A DNA stretch of 64,000 nt from the NCBI GenBank assembly GCA_001657385.1, contig LYSZ01000001.1:62001-126000 (forward strand), given 5' to 3'. Made by a program: the position numbers and the translations under genes. The notes beneath the pieces are model-generated. The model was not told the DNA's origin and searched no databases. It saw nothing but the letters and a program-made list of their open reading frames with translations. This document shows, one piece after another, positions 38,493 to 47,395 of the stretch. The DNA comes from Parvularcula sp. BBD 1991-13. Lineage in GTDB: Bacteria; Pseudomonadota; Alphaproteobacteria; Caulobacterales; Parvularculaceae. Within the stretch, counting starts at the first letter, position 1, and every line of letters begins with the position of its first letter.

Positions 38493-40226
38493 TCATCGCA
38501 TGTCCTCGATCACGCCGCCGTCGCCGGTCATTTCCCAGCGGATGAGCGATATCGGGATCAGTCCCTTCGAATGGAACTCGTCGTGAAAGGCCTTGAGGTC
38601 GAAGTCCCGGCCGAGGGCGTGGGCGCGTTCGGCGAACAGGGCTTCCAGTTCCACCTTGCCCATATAATAGCCGATGCCGTAGGCCGGCTGGCGCAGGTAG
38701 AGTTCGAGGTCGAACAGCGCGATGGCGTCGCGCGGCTCCATCCAGTAAGGCGTCCGGCCGGTGAGGGAGGCGAGCGCTTCCTCGAAGGTCCACTCATTCG
38801 CGTGCAGCATCAACTCCGGCAGGATGCGCGCCGCGCGCTTGGCCTGGAGGATGTAAGTGATCTCGCGCGCCTTCGGCATGTCGTCGAGCAGGCCCGCCTG
38901 GAGGATCATTTCCTCAAGATAGAACGCCCAGCCCTCAATGCGCGCGCCGTCGATGAAATAAAGCCGGTCGGTCCCGCGGATCGGCCGCGTATCGCGGCGG
39001 CCCATCTGCGAATCGAACAGGTGGCCGGGCAGGTTGTGCGCGCGCAGGGCGTGCGGGTTCCGGTCCTCCGCCTGGCGGAAGAAATGCCGCGCGATGGGCG
39101 GATCGAAGGGGCCGCCCTTTTCCGGATCGCGATCCCCTGGCAGCACGTAAGGCCCTTCGGGCGGCGGCGATTTGAGCCAGTCCGGCACGGTCATGATCTC
39201 CTCTTCCTTCAGGAAACGGAGCAGGTCCGCGTCGGCTTGCGCGCGCAGCGCCTCGAACCCGGCGAGGGTGTCCACCGGGTCGAGCATCGGCAGGTCGCGG
39301 TGCTCGTTCTCTTCCAGTTTCAGAAAGGTCAGGGAACGCTCATATTCGCGCTGGCCGAGAATTTTCATCTCCTCCCAGCTATAGGGAAACAGGAGCACGT
39401 GTTTCAGATACCAGTCGTAATCCTCGCGTCCGACCCCGCCATGGGGCGGCAGGCCGGCGTGGATCTCTTCAAGCCAGTCGAGAAAGGACTGCGCCGCGTC
39501 GCGCGCGCCGAGGGCGGCGTCGACCATCTCCGGATGATGGGTCTCAAGATCTTTCGCAAGCTGATGATAGACGTTGCGTTCGATGCGTTTCTGGGCGATG
39601 GCGAGGCGGGCGAGATCCCCGCGCGGGTCCGTCAGGTTGGCGCGCGCCGCCGCCAGGATGCGCGGCACGGCCTCCAGTTTTTTCCTGAACGCCGCCTGGT
39701 CCGCCCGTGCGATGGGGAGCGCCGGCATGGCGATGGGATCGTGCATTTTCGGCCCGAAGCCGAGATTGGTGGTGCTGTAAAAGGCCGGGTCGCGCGCCCA
39801 GGGCCGCATGACGCGGTGCTGGAAATCGAGCCCGCGCATCTCCGCAAGAACGAGCATGTAATCGACGCGGTAAGGAACCGGCCAGTCGCTGTCGTCGATC
39901 CGGGCAAGGCGCTTCAGGAAGTCCTTCGCCTCGCGCGCCTGTCGTTTCATGGCTTTGGCCGAGTAATCCGGAACGCCGTCGACGACCGCCGGCGGCACGG
40001 CGGCCCTGAATTCCTCGAACAGGGAGACGAGGTCGGCGTAGCCTTGGGGCGCCGCGGGCTGGGCCGCCGCCATGTCTTCTGGTTCCGATATCGCCTGCGC
40101 GGATGCGGGGGCAAGATGCAACGCCGACGCGGCGGCGAACGCCGCCGTCGCCCGCCGCAGCATGACCGCTGCTGTTTGAAGGCCGGGACGCGGCTGCGCC
40201 GGCGGGGCGTGCGTTGTTGAAGGCAT
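38493..40226 (-). CDS. DUF885-family exported putative peptidase, first of operon
   Basis: 577 residues from ATG at 40226; AAGGGAGGGG seven bases upstream fixes this start over a longer reading frame. Signal region ends PASAQA. Motifs typical of DUF885 are complete: LPGHLFDSQ, EGWAFYLEEMILQAG, LHANEWTF and YLRQPAYGIGYYMGK near the C-terminus, ending LISLIRWEMTGD-like (PISLIRWEMTGDG). The family is thought to act on peptides in the periplasm, but direct biochemical evidence is scarce. It heads the minus-strand DUF885/methyltransferase/DUF885 operon and is divergent from the TBDR at 41208. Confidence 0.88.
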   Translation of the reverse strand: MPSTTHAPPAQPRPGLQTAAVMLRRATAAFAAASALHLAPASAQAISEPEDMAAAQPAAPQGYADLVSLFEEFRAAVPPAVVDGVPDYSAKAMKRQAREAKDFLKRLARIDDSDWPVPYRVDYMLVLAEMRGLDFQHRVMRPWARDPAFYSTTNLGFGPKMHDPIAMPALPIARADQAAFRKKLEAVPRILAAARANLTDPRGDLARLAIAQKRIERNVYHQLAKDLETHHPEMVDAALGARDAAQSFLDWLEEIHAGLPPHGGVGREDYDWYLKHVLLFPYSWEEMKILGQREYERSLTFLKLEENEHRDLPMLDPVDTLAGFEALRAQADADLLRFLKEEEIMTVPDWLKSPPPEGPYVLPGDRDPEKGGPFDPPIARHFFRQAEDRNPHALRAHNLPGHLFDSQMGRRDTRPIRGTDRLYFIDGARIEGWAFYLEEMILQAGLLDDMPKAREITYILQAKRAARILPELMLHANEWTFEEALASLTGRTPYWMEPRDAIALFDLELYLRQPAYGIGYYMGKVELEALFAERAHALGRDFDLKAFHDEFHSKGLIPISLIRWEMTGDGGVIEDMR

Positions 40227-40986
40227 GAGCGGACCCCTCCCTTTCGTTTTTCTTTCCGCGCTGATCGCGGCGGCGCCGAGATGCCGAAGACGGGCTTGGG
40301 CGCCACTGTAAGATTTTGATCGCAGAGCGAACTTTTGTACAGTAAATTGCGTTTTCGAAAATGCAAACGACAAATCCCGAGCCGGCTTGAAGCCAAGCGC
40401 CCGGCTTTACGCCAGGCGGGAGGGCCTGCGTGTTTGCCTGGCTATTTTACACGGCCATATCGCGGATCTTGCCTCACCTTGCGAGCGCATCGCTGCGTGG
40501 CGACTGGCATTCTCCTCCAAGGGGGCTGGCCGGGCGAAAGCCGACGGCCGGGCGCCCCCGCTCCAGGGCCAGCGCATGTCGCGCCGACGAAAACGACCGG
40601 CCGGCGCTGCAAGAATGGGCTTTCTGCGCGCGTTTCTCAGTCGGCCTCTCGAAGCGTGTCCCGCGAATCGCTTCGTTCTGCGTACAAATGTTTGAGCGCC
40701 TGTTCCATCGTCGCTGGCGTCGTCGGGCGGAAACACCGCGCCTGCGGGTTTTGCCCGCCATCCGCTTTTGCGGCGGCATGAGGCGCGCCTTGTCGTTCGC
40801 AACAGCCTTACCCGCCTTACCCGCATGGCCGCGCCGGAGAGCGGCGCTGATTCTCCGCGGCGGCGTCCGCTTGCGGCCGATATCGCCCCGATTCCCGTTG
40901 CGCGTGGCCGTATATGGCCGCGCCGCCGCGGCAGGGCCCTGTAACGCGGCCTTTTGGCGTCATCATTTTGCAACAGGGCAAAAAAT

Positions 40987-41021
40987 ATGTTCGATCAGCG
41001 CAATAATGTTCGCTAAGCGCA
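40987..41021. promoter_or_regulatory. Operator-like site B: two 16-bp direct repeats 19 bp apart
   Basis: ATGTTCGATCAGCGCA (40987-41002) and ATGTTCGCTAAGCGCA (41006-41021) differ at two positions. Each contains GTTCG-N5-CGCA. The 19-bp period matches the tandem sites at 55726, 58368 and 62927. The second copy abuts the -35 region at 41026, as in the site at 47311. Confidence 0.65.
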
Positions 41022-41025
41022 CAAA

Positions 41026-41054
41026 TTGACTTGACACTTGGCGGACGCTACATC
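41026..41054 (+). promoter_or_regulatory. Putative promoter of TBDR/DUF885 operon
   Basis: TTGACT at 41026-41031 and TACATC at 41049-41054 are spaced by 17 bp. The operator-like repeat ends five bases before the -35. The layout CGCACAAA then TTGACTTG is shared with the promoter at 47341. Confidence 0.45.
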
Positions 41055-41207
41055 ACCGTGCGGGGTGAAATCGGCTAAATTTATATTTTTCAAAGCTGAT
41101 TTGTTGCGGCTTGGCGGGCGTCTTCTTCGGATTTGCGCTCGCAAGACGTTGGGAGGGGCCCGGCCGGCCGGGCGAGTTGTGCAAACCGCAGATCAAGGAG
41201 ATGACAC

Positions 41208-44138
41208 GTGACTGCAAGCATTAAGAGCGCGCGACGCTCGCGCGGCGGCAAGACGGCCCGCTTGTTGATGGCTTCCGCGCTATCGCCCGTGGTGTTGGGG
41301 GGCGCAGGCGTCGTCGGCGTTGCGCAGGCGCAGGAAAGCGCCGATGACGATGTGATTTTCGTGACCGGCTCGCGCCTTGTGCGACGCGACCTTGTCGCGC
41401 CGAGCCCGATCACGTCCATCGACTCAGAGCAGCTTCAGACGTCGGGCAACGTCACCCTGGAAGACACGCTGAACGAGTTTCCCCAGCTCGCCCCGGATAC
41501 GACGAGTTCCACCAACCAGAGCGGCGGCGCGGGCGTCCTGTCGGCGAATCTGCGCGGGCTGGGCGCGGTCAGGACGCTGGTGCTGGTCGACGACCGCCGC
41601 TTCATGCCGGCTGACGAAACCGGCCTGACCGACCTTGCGACCATCCCGACCATCCTTCTGGAGCGCGTCGAAATCATCACCGGCGGCGCTTCAGCCGTAT
41701 ACGGATCGGACGCCATCGCCGGCGCGGTGAACTTCATTCTCCGCGACGACATCGAGGGCGTGGAGACGCGCTACCAGTACGGTCAGTCCATGGAAGGCGA
41801 CGGCAACACGCATAATGTGGACCTGGTGTTCGGGTCGTCCATCGCCGACGGCCGCGGCAATGTCGTCGCGCATGCGTCCTACACCAAGCGCGATCCGATC
41901 TTCATGGGCGACCGCGCCTTCTCGGCGCAGCCCCTGCTCGCCGACAGCAACGGCGTGTTGCAGAATTTCGGCTCCGGCAACATTCCCGGCGGCCTGATCG
42001 GCGTCAACTCCGCGCTGTTCGATCAGATCAACGGCGTCGATCTCGGCGGCGCGGATTGCCCGGGCCCGGTCCAGGGCGTGCGCTTCGGCTCCAACGGCGA
42101 GCCGCTGCCATTCTGTCGGCCTACGGATCAGTTCAATTATGCCGACGTCAACTATCTCCTGCGCCCGCTGGAGCGCTGGCAGGTGTCGTCCCTCGGCAGC
42201 TATGAAATCACCGACAACGTGGAGGCCTACGGACAGTTCTTCTACACCAAGAAGGAAAACGCCTTCCAGCAGGCGCCGGAAGCGGTGCAGCCGCGCAGCA
42301 CCGGACAGGAAGCCGGTACGCTGCTCATTCCGAACGCCGACACGAACCCGCTCTTCCCCGAGCCGCTAAGGGATTTCTTCGCCGCGAACACGGCGTTTTT
42401 CGATCCCGACAATGACGGCGTTTACACGGTCAGAAATGTCGGGCGCCGTTTCGAGGAATTCGGCCCGCGCAACACGAGCTACACCGCCGATTCGCTCAGC
42501 ATGACCGCCGGGTTCCGCGGCGCGCTCGACATCATGGGCGCGCCCTGGCAGTGGGATACGTTCTATCAGTATCAGCGCTCCGACGTGGATTCCTTCCAGA
42601 CCGGCAGGCTGTCGGTGTCGCGCACCACGCTCGGTCTCGACGTGGAGGTCGTCGACGGCGAGCCGCAATGCCGCGTCGATCTTCTCAACTGCGTTCCGGT
42701 CAACCTCTTCGGCACCGAGACCCTGACGCCGGAGATGGCGGACTTCCTCAGCGTCGGCACCGGCACGCGGAACAAGTTCACCCGCCAGGTGGCGGGCGGT
42801 TCGCTCGCCGGCGAGCTGTTCGAATTGCCGGCCGGTCCGGTGTCGAGCGCGTTCGGCGTCGAATACCGCAAGGAGACGTTTGAGACGAGCCCCGACGAAG
42901 TGGCGTTGTCGGGCGATCTCACCGATGTCGCGCCGATCTTCAACCGCGGCGAATACGATCTCTACGAGTTCTTCGGCGAGACGCGCGTGCCGATCATCAG
43001 CGACGCGCCGCTCGTGGAAAGCTTCGCCATCGAGGGCGCGGTGCGCTACTCCGACTATTCGACCATCGGCGGCGTCGTGACCTGGAAGGTCGGCGGCGAC
43101 TGGGTCGTCAACGAGTGGCTGCGCGCGCGCGCTTCTTATAACCGCGCGATCCGCGCGCCGAACCTGAACGAGCTGTTCGGCGCTCCGGCGCTGGGCTTTA
43201 CCGGCGGCATCGATCCGTGCGTCGCGGACAACAACCCGAGCGAGGCGCAGAAGGATCTTTGCGTATCGCAGGGCGTGCCGGCTGCGTTGCGCGATTCGCT
43301 TGAGGTGGGCGCCAGCCAGGGCTTCAACGTCCTGTCCGGCGGCAATCAGGATCTTGAGGAAGAGCGCTCGAAAACCCTCAGCTTCGGCGTCGTCTTTTCG
43401 GTGCCGTTTATCGAGGGGCTCGATATCACCGCCGACTATTACAAGATCGAGGTCGACGGCGCGGTATCGCAGGTCGACGCGCAGACGCTGGTCGATTCCT
43501 GCTTCCAGACCCTCGATGCGGGCAGCCCGGCGTGTCAGTCCATCACGCGGCTTTCCGACGGCAACATCGACATCGTCGAGGCGCCGTTGCTGAACCTTGC
43601 GAGCCTTGAAGTCAGCGGCGTCGACGTGCAGGCGAGCTACGGCGTCGACCTGCCGAGCGCCATGGCGCTGCCGAACGAAGCGGCGAGCCTCGACTTCCGC
43701 CTCGTCTCCTCGTGGCAGTTCGACGAAACCACGGTGCCGCTCGCGGGCGAGGCCGCCATCGAATGCGCGGGCTTCTTCGGCGGACCGTGCTCCAGCGACA
43801 GCATTCGCCTGACGCCGGACTTCCGCGCCTTCTTCACCGCCGCTTATGAGAGCGGCCCGGTGTCGCTGCGCACGGAAGTTCAGTATATCGGCGATTTCGA
43901 GTTGTCGCCCCTGGCGTTCCAGCTTGAGGACGACCGGCTCGAACCGGAGGTCTATGTCGACCTGATCGGCGCTTATCGCGTGCGGGAAAATGTCGAGATC
44001 TTCGCCGGCATCAACAACCTGCTCGACAACGATCCCCCGGTGATCGGTTTCCGCGCCGGCGGCGACTCCAACACCAACCCGCAGCTTTACGACGTGGTGG
44101 GGCGGCGTTTCTTTGTCGGCGGCGCGTTGAAATTCTAG
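41208..44138 (+). CDS. TonB-dependent receptor, peptide-cluster copy 2
   Basis: 976 residues from a GTG start (AAGGAG seven bases upstream). Signal peptide ends VAQAQ; TonB-box-like DVIFVTGSR; plug signatures SPSPITSIDSEQL-like (APSPITSIDS), LRGLGAVRTLVLVDDRR and EIITGGASAVYGSDAIAGAVNF; barrel ending FVGGALKF. It is the same receptor subtype as the one at 28914 and probably a divergent paralogue with a different ligand. DUF885 genes lie on both sides, one divergent and one directly downstream, suggesting peptide import. The operator B upstream ties it to the amino-acid catabolic genes. Confidence 0.92.
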   Translation: MTASIKSARRSRGGKTARLLMASALSPVVLGGAGVVGVAQAQESADDDVIFVTGSRLVRRDLVAPSPITSIDSEQLQTSGNVTLEDTLNEFPQLAPDTTSSTNQSGGAGVLSANLRGLGAVRTLVLVDDRRFMPADETGLTDLATIPTILLERVEIITGGASAVYGSDAIAGAVNFILRDDIEGVETRYQYGQSMEGDGNTHNVDLVFGSSIADGRGNVVAHASYTKRDPIFMGDRAFSAQPLLADSNGVLQNFGSGNIPGGLIGVNSALFDQINGVDLGGADCPGPVQGVRFGSNGEPLPFCRPTDQFNYADVNYLLRPLERWQVSSLGSYEITDNVEAYGQFFYTKKENAFQQAPEAVQPRSTGQEAGTLLIPNADTNPLFPEPLRDFFAANTAFFDPDNDGVYTVRNVGRRFEEFGPRNTSYTADSLSMTAGFRGALDIMGAPWQWDTFYQYQRSDVDSFQTGRLSVSRTTLGLDVEVVDGEPQCRVDLLNCVPVNLFGTETLTPEMADFLSVGTGTRNKFTRQVAGGSLAGELFELPAGPVSSAFGVEYRKETFETSPDEVALSGDLTDVAPIFNRGEYDLYEFFGETRVPIISDAPLVESFAIEGAVRYSDYSTIGGVVTWKVGGDWVVNEWLRARASYNRAIRAPNLNELFGAPALGFTGGIDPCVADNNPSEAQKDLCVSQGVPAALRDSLEVGASQGFNVLSGGNQDLEEERSKTLSFGVVFSVPFIEGLDITADYYKIEVDGAVSQVDAQTLVDSCFQTLDAGSPACQSITRLSDGNIDIVEAPLLNLASLEVSGVDVQASYGVDLPSAMALPNEAASLDFRLVSSWQFDETTVPLAGEAAIECAGFFGGPCSSDSIRLTPDFRAFFTAAYESGPVSLRTEVQYIGDFELSPLAFQLEDDRLEPEVYVDLIGAYRVRENVEIFAGINNLLDNDPPVIGFRAGGDSNTNPQLYDVVGRRFFVGGALKF

Positions 44139-44152
44139 ACGGGATCGCCTTT

Positions 44153-44188
44153 CCGGCCGCATCATGGGATGCGGCCGGATCTTTTTTT
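44153..44188 (+). terminator. Intrinsic terminator between TBDR and downstream DUF885 gene
   Basis: CCGGCCGCATC (44153-44163), loop ATGG, GATGCGGCCGG (44168-44178), then ATCTTTTTTT. The 11-bp stem and seven T residues make it the most canonical rho-independent terminator in the window. The next gene begins only 18 bp later, so that gene depends on read-through or a promoter I cannot see. Confidence 0.85.
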
Positions 44189-44206
44189 GCATAAGGAGAA
44201 AACCTG

Positions 44207-45901
44207 GTGACGAAACGGATACTGCTCTCGGGTCTCTTGGGCGCATTCGCGGTCTTTTCCGTCGTGACGGGCGCGACGCCCGCGCAGGCCGGACCGCCGG
44301 CGGGCGAGAGAGCCTATAGCGATCTTGTGACGCTGTATGATGATTTTCTGGAATGGAAGGCCAACCCGCCGGATGTGGGCGAGTTGAACCATACCGAGAC
44401 TTGGGGCGGCGTTGAGGATTACAGCACCCGGGCGGTGCGCGAGCGCCGGCGCCGGATCGACGAGTTTCTGGACGCGCTTGAGGACATGAACGTGGCCGCC
44501 TGGCCGCGCGCGCAGCAGTCGGAATATCTCGCCGTGCGCGCCAAGGTCCAGGAGGAAAACTTCCGCCTCAACATTTCAAAGCCGTGGCAGCGCGACCCCG
44601 GCTATTATGTCGACCAGATGCTGTTCGTCACCTTTGTCGACCTCCCGGTCGCTGGCGAGGGTCTGGCCGTTGCGCGCGAACAGCTCAAGGCGATCCCTGT
44701 GCTGGTCGCGGAGGCGAAGAAAAACCTCACCGACGTCGCCGCCGATTACCTCAAGCTCGCCCTGCACAATCTTCGCAACGCCGACGGCGTCGGCCACGGC
44801 CATCCGTACCGGGAGGTTCCCCCGGCGGGCGTGATCGGCTGGTATGACGACCTACTCGCGCGCGTGCGGGACGCCCAGCCGGACCTTCTGCCGGAAGCGG
44901 AAGCGGCGAAAGCCGCCGTCGTCGAATATGAGCGCTGGCTGAAAGCCAATTCGGCCAAGATGACCGGCAAGGCCGGCGTCGGCGAGGAAGCGCTCGACTG
45001 GTATATCAAGAACGTCAAGCTGATGCCGTACACCTCGGACGAGATCGTCGTTCTTGGCCAGCGCGAAATCGACCGTCTGTGGGCGCTCTACGCTTTGGAG
45101 CTTCACCGCAATCGCGACCTGCCGCCCCTGGAGCCGGCCGGGTCCGAGGAAGAATATGTCGCGCTGATCGAGAAGACGGATAAACAGATCCGCGAGTTCC
45201 TCGTCGAGGACGACATCATCACGATCCCGGACTATATCGGCTATCTGCGCGCGAACGTGCCGTGGATCGTGCGCCCGCAGGGGCGCAATTTCTGGGAGGA
45301 GGTCCAGTACAGAAACCCGAGCCCGGATCATTTTCACGCGGTCATTCCCGGCCATCGTTTCGACGGCGTCGTCGAGGACATGAACGATCACCCGATCCGC
45401 GGGCGGATCACCGACGGGGTGCGCAACGAGGGGTGGGCGATGTATCTCGAAGAGGGCATGCTGCACGCCGGTTTTTATGCGGATTATGATCTGCCGCGGG
45501 TGCGCGAGCTGATCTACATCTTCGGCATCTTCCGCGCCGCGCGCGTGCCCGCCGACGTCTGGCTCCAGCGCAACGAAATGACGGTGAGCGAGGTCGTCGA
45601 CTACTGGCGGGCGCTGACCCCCTATCTCGACCCGGACGTCGCCCGGGTCGACGCGGAAATCTATCTGCGCCGCCCGCCGGGCTATGGCCTCGGCTACGCC
45701 ATGGGCATGCTGCAGATGCAGCGGCTGCTCGCTGATGTACGCCGGGTCGAGGGCGAGGACTTCACGCTCAAAGCCTTCCATGACGAGTTCATGAGCCTTG
45801 GCCGTCTGCCGCTCTCGCTCATCCGGTGGGAGATGACCGGTCTCGACAACGAGATCGAAGAGTTCTGGGAAAGCGAGTCGTTACCGAAACCGAGGCGGTA
45901 A
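44207..45901 (+). CDS. DUF885-family exported putative peptidase
   Basis: 564 residues from GTG at 44207 with ATAAGGAG upstream. Signal peptide ends AQAG. Motifs match the paralogue at 38493: IPGHRFDGV, NEGWAMYLEEGMLHAG, LQRNEMTV, YLRRPPGYGLGYAMGML and LSLIRWEMTG. It probably trims imported peptides in the periplasm. The gene follows the TBDR after a strong terminator whose T-run ends a few bases before its ribosome site, so its expression is likely a reduced fraction of the receptor message. A terminator follows its stop. Confidence 0.88.
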   Translation: MTKRILLSGLLGAFAVFSVVTGATPAQAGPPAGERAYSDLVTLYDDFLEWKANPPDVGELNHTETWGGVEDYSTRAVRERRRRIDEFLDALEDMNVAAWPRAQQSEYLAVRAKVQEENFRLNISKPWQRDPGYYVDQMLFVTFVDLPVAGEGLAVAREQLKAIPVLVAEAKKNLTDVAADYLKLALHNLRNADGVGHGHPYREVPPAGVIGWYDDLLARVRDAQPDLLPEAEAAKAAVVEYERWLKANSAKMTGKAGVGEEALDWYIKNVKLMPYTSDEIVVLGQREIDRLWALYALELHRNRDLPPLEPAGSEEEYVALIEKTDKQIREFLVEDDIITIPDYIGYLRANVPWIVRPQGRNFWEEVQYRNPSPDHFHAVIPGHRFDGVVEDMNDHPIRGRITDGVRNEGWAMYLEEGMLHAGFYADYDLPRVRELIYIFGIFRAARVPADVWLQRNEMTVSEVVDYWRALTPYLDPDVARVDAEIYLRRPPGYGLGYAMGMLQMQRLLADVRRVEGEDFTLKAFHDEFMSLGRLPLSLIRWEMTGLDNEIEEFWESESLPKPRR

Positions 45902-45971
45902 CGCTCGCCCCGGCGGGACGCCGCCGGAACCGTGCGAAGCCGCGGCCCTTGCGCCGCGGCTGATCCGGTCG

Positions 45972-46005
45972 CTCCCGGTCGCCGCTTGGCGGCCGGGAGT
46001 TTTTT
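45972..46005 (+). terminator. Intrinsic terminator after DUF885 gene
   Basis: CTCCCGG (45972-45978) pairs with CCGGGAG (45993-45999), with partial pairing inside, followed by six T residues (46000-46005). The T-run overlaps the stop codon of the converging gene at 46004. Confidence 0.75.
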
Positions 46006-47179
46006 AATGCGCCGCAAGCTGAGCGTCGGGATCGACGATCCGGAACATCATGCGCCGTTTCGGCGCGGTGATGACGCGAATGTATCCCGACAGGGCGGCG
46101 TTGAGCGCCGCGTCGCCGGTGTCCACGAACAGCGCCCCGGTCTCCAGCGTGAGGAGTTTCTCCGCCGCCGCGGCGACGATGACGTTCCGCGCGCCGACGG
46201 TGTTGATGACGTCGGCGTCGATCTGCTGGTTGCCGCGCCCGAACAGAAAACCCTGCCCGCCGGTTGGGCTGACCAGAATGCAGGCCGGGCCCGCGACGGC
46301 GACGGCCATGAGCGCGGCGCTGTCCGCGTCGCGGACGATCAGGCGCCCGTTCTTGAAAACATCCACGCCCAGCAGCGTTCCCGGATCGCCGAGGCGGCGC
46401 TTGACGGCCTGCATCGCCGCGCCCGGCCCGATAATAAGCGCCTCGCCGCGGCGCGCGCGGTCCTTCAGCGCCAAGCTGGCGCCGTCGACCGCATCGTCCG
46501 CGTCAAAACGGCCCGCCGCTTTCGGCGGCGCGGTGGCGAGGGGCGCGCAGGGCGCGCGCATGGCGCCGTAGACGCGCGGTTCGCTGTAGCCGCCATTTTC
46601 CGTTTCTGGACGGTCGACGATATCGACGGCGCGCAGCATGGCCTGGCGGCCTGTCGCGGTCAGGAACCGGCGCGCGAGGGCGCCGGCGGTCCGAGGGCTG
46701 ACCGCGAAGACGCCGGAGTGCATTTTCACCCCCGCCGGCGCGCCCAGCACCGGTGGGCCGTCCCGCGCCTCCCGGCCCGGCGTCTCGCGCGTCCAGGCCG
46801 TAAGCATGTCCCGCGCCGTCCCGTCGCCGCCGACAAACAGGACGAGGTCGGCGCCCGCTTTTCGGATCGCCGCCGCCGCCGCGCGGGTGTCGCGCCGCGA
46901 CGTTGCGCCCACGCCTCGCGGCGCGGCGTCCCGGCCCAGGGCGACGGTTGTGAACCCCATGGCCTCGGCGAGCGCCGCGCCCATGGCGCCCGGCGCGGCA
47001 AGCACCGTCAGGCGGTCTTTCAGGGCAAGAAGCTCCCCCAGCGCCTCACGCGCTTTCGCCGGGGCGAGGGGGACCGCGCCCTTCGTCACGGCCAGCGACA
47101 GCGCGTCGCCGTCCGTGCCTTTCAGACCGACCTTGCCGCCCATGCCGGCGACCGGGTTGATGATGAAACCGAGACGCAT
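46004..47179 (-). CDS. ATP-NAD kinase-like protein (AcoX type)
   Basis: 391 residues from ATG at 47179; a TTG ten codons earlier is an alternative. N-terminal LGFIINPVAGMGGKVGLKG and the kinase loop LVLFVGGDGTARD mark the NAD kinase/diacylglycerol kinase superfamily. GAPAGVKMHSGVFAVSPR and SPTGGQGFLFGRGNQQID match the AcoX-type branch encoded in catabolic operons. The true substrate of this branch is unclear; NAD or a sugar-like polyol are possibilities. It is divergent from the GcvPA-like gene and shares the 216-bp control region with its two operator-like sites. Confidence 0.82.
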   Translation of the reverse strand: MRLGFIINPVAGMGGKVGLKGTDGDALSLAVTKGAVPLAPAKAREALGELLALKDRLTVLAAPGAMGAALAEAMGFTTVALGRDAAPRGVGATSRRDTRAAAAAIRKAGADLVLFVGGDGTARDMLTAWTRETPGREARDGPPVLGAPAGVKMHSGVFAVSPRTAGALARRFLTATGRQAMLRAVDIVDRPETENGGYSEPRVYGAMRAPCAPLATAPPKAAGRFDADDAVDGASLALKDRARRGEALIIGPGAAMQAVKRRLGDPGTLLGVDVFKNGRLIVRDADSAALMAVAVAGPACILVSPTGGQGFLFGRGNQQIDADVINTVGARNVIVAAAAEKLLTLETGALFVDTGDAALNAALSGYIRVITAPKRRMMFRIVDPDAQLAAH

Positions 47180-47203
47180 CCGTGCGAGGCCCCTAAGATC
47201 AAC

Positions 47204-47220
47204 GGACAAACGTTCGTTGA
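47204..47220. promoter_or_regulatory. Operator-like site C2 (GGAC-N4-GTTC-G)
   Basis: GGACAAACGTTCGTTGA at 47204-47220 repeats the right half of the site at 47311 (GAACATACGTTCGTTGA), with differences only in the left arm and spacer. It is 25 bp upstream of the NAD-kinase-like start, on the side facing that gene. Confidence 0.5.
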
Positions 47221-47310
47221 ATATAGGGCGCGCCTTGACCCGACGGCCAGATAATTCGTCAGGGCGTCAAAGCGTTACATGGCGGTTTTGAAAACGATCC
47301 GTAAAATAAT

Positions 47311-47333
47311 GAACATACGTTCGTTGATCGCAC
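47311..47333. promoter_or_regulatory. Operator-like site C upstream of GcvPA-like gene
   Basis: GAAC-ATAC-GTTC at 47311-47322 is followed by G, TTGAT and CGCAC, so the right part reads GTTCG-N5-CGCAC. This resembles the 15-bp box I remember for PcaR (GTTCG-ATAAT-CGCAC). It ends seven bases before a TTGACT -35 hexamer. Confidence 0.6.
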
Positions 47334-47340
47334 AAAAAAT

Positions 47341-47370
47341 TTGACTTGTCGGCGACCAATTCCGCACTAT
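47341..47370 (+). promoter_or_regulatory. Putative promoter of GcvPA/GcvPB-like operon
   Basis: TTGACT at 47341-47346 and CACTAT at 47365-47370, spacing 18 bp, 26 bp before the start codon at 47396. Same operator/-35 arrangement as at 41026. The -10 match is weak. Confidence 0.4.
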
Positions 47371-47395
47371 GGCGCAAAGACTTGAGGGAGATCTG

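Larger units (their letters stand above)
40227..41207. other. Long divergent intergenic region between DUF885 operon and TBDR
   Basis: Nearly 1 kb without a gene I can support. Several open frames exist on both strands, but they are rich in Arg, Ala and Pro in the manner of non-coding high-GC DNA and overlap each other. The end near the TBDR (about 40975-41100) is AT-rich and carries the tandem operator at 40987 and a promoter at 41026. The rest is unexplained. Confidence 0.6.

Noticed and set aside
40335-41029. Overlapping open frames of 100-200 codons on both strands in the 40.2-41.2 kb gap
   Set aside because: Arg/Ala/Pro-rich composition typical of random high-GC frames, no ribosome sites, no recognisable domain, and mutual overlap on both strands.
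42366-44246. 626-codon minus-strand open frame opposite the TBDR
   Set aside because: Shadow of the receptor gene; no conserved motif.
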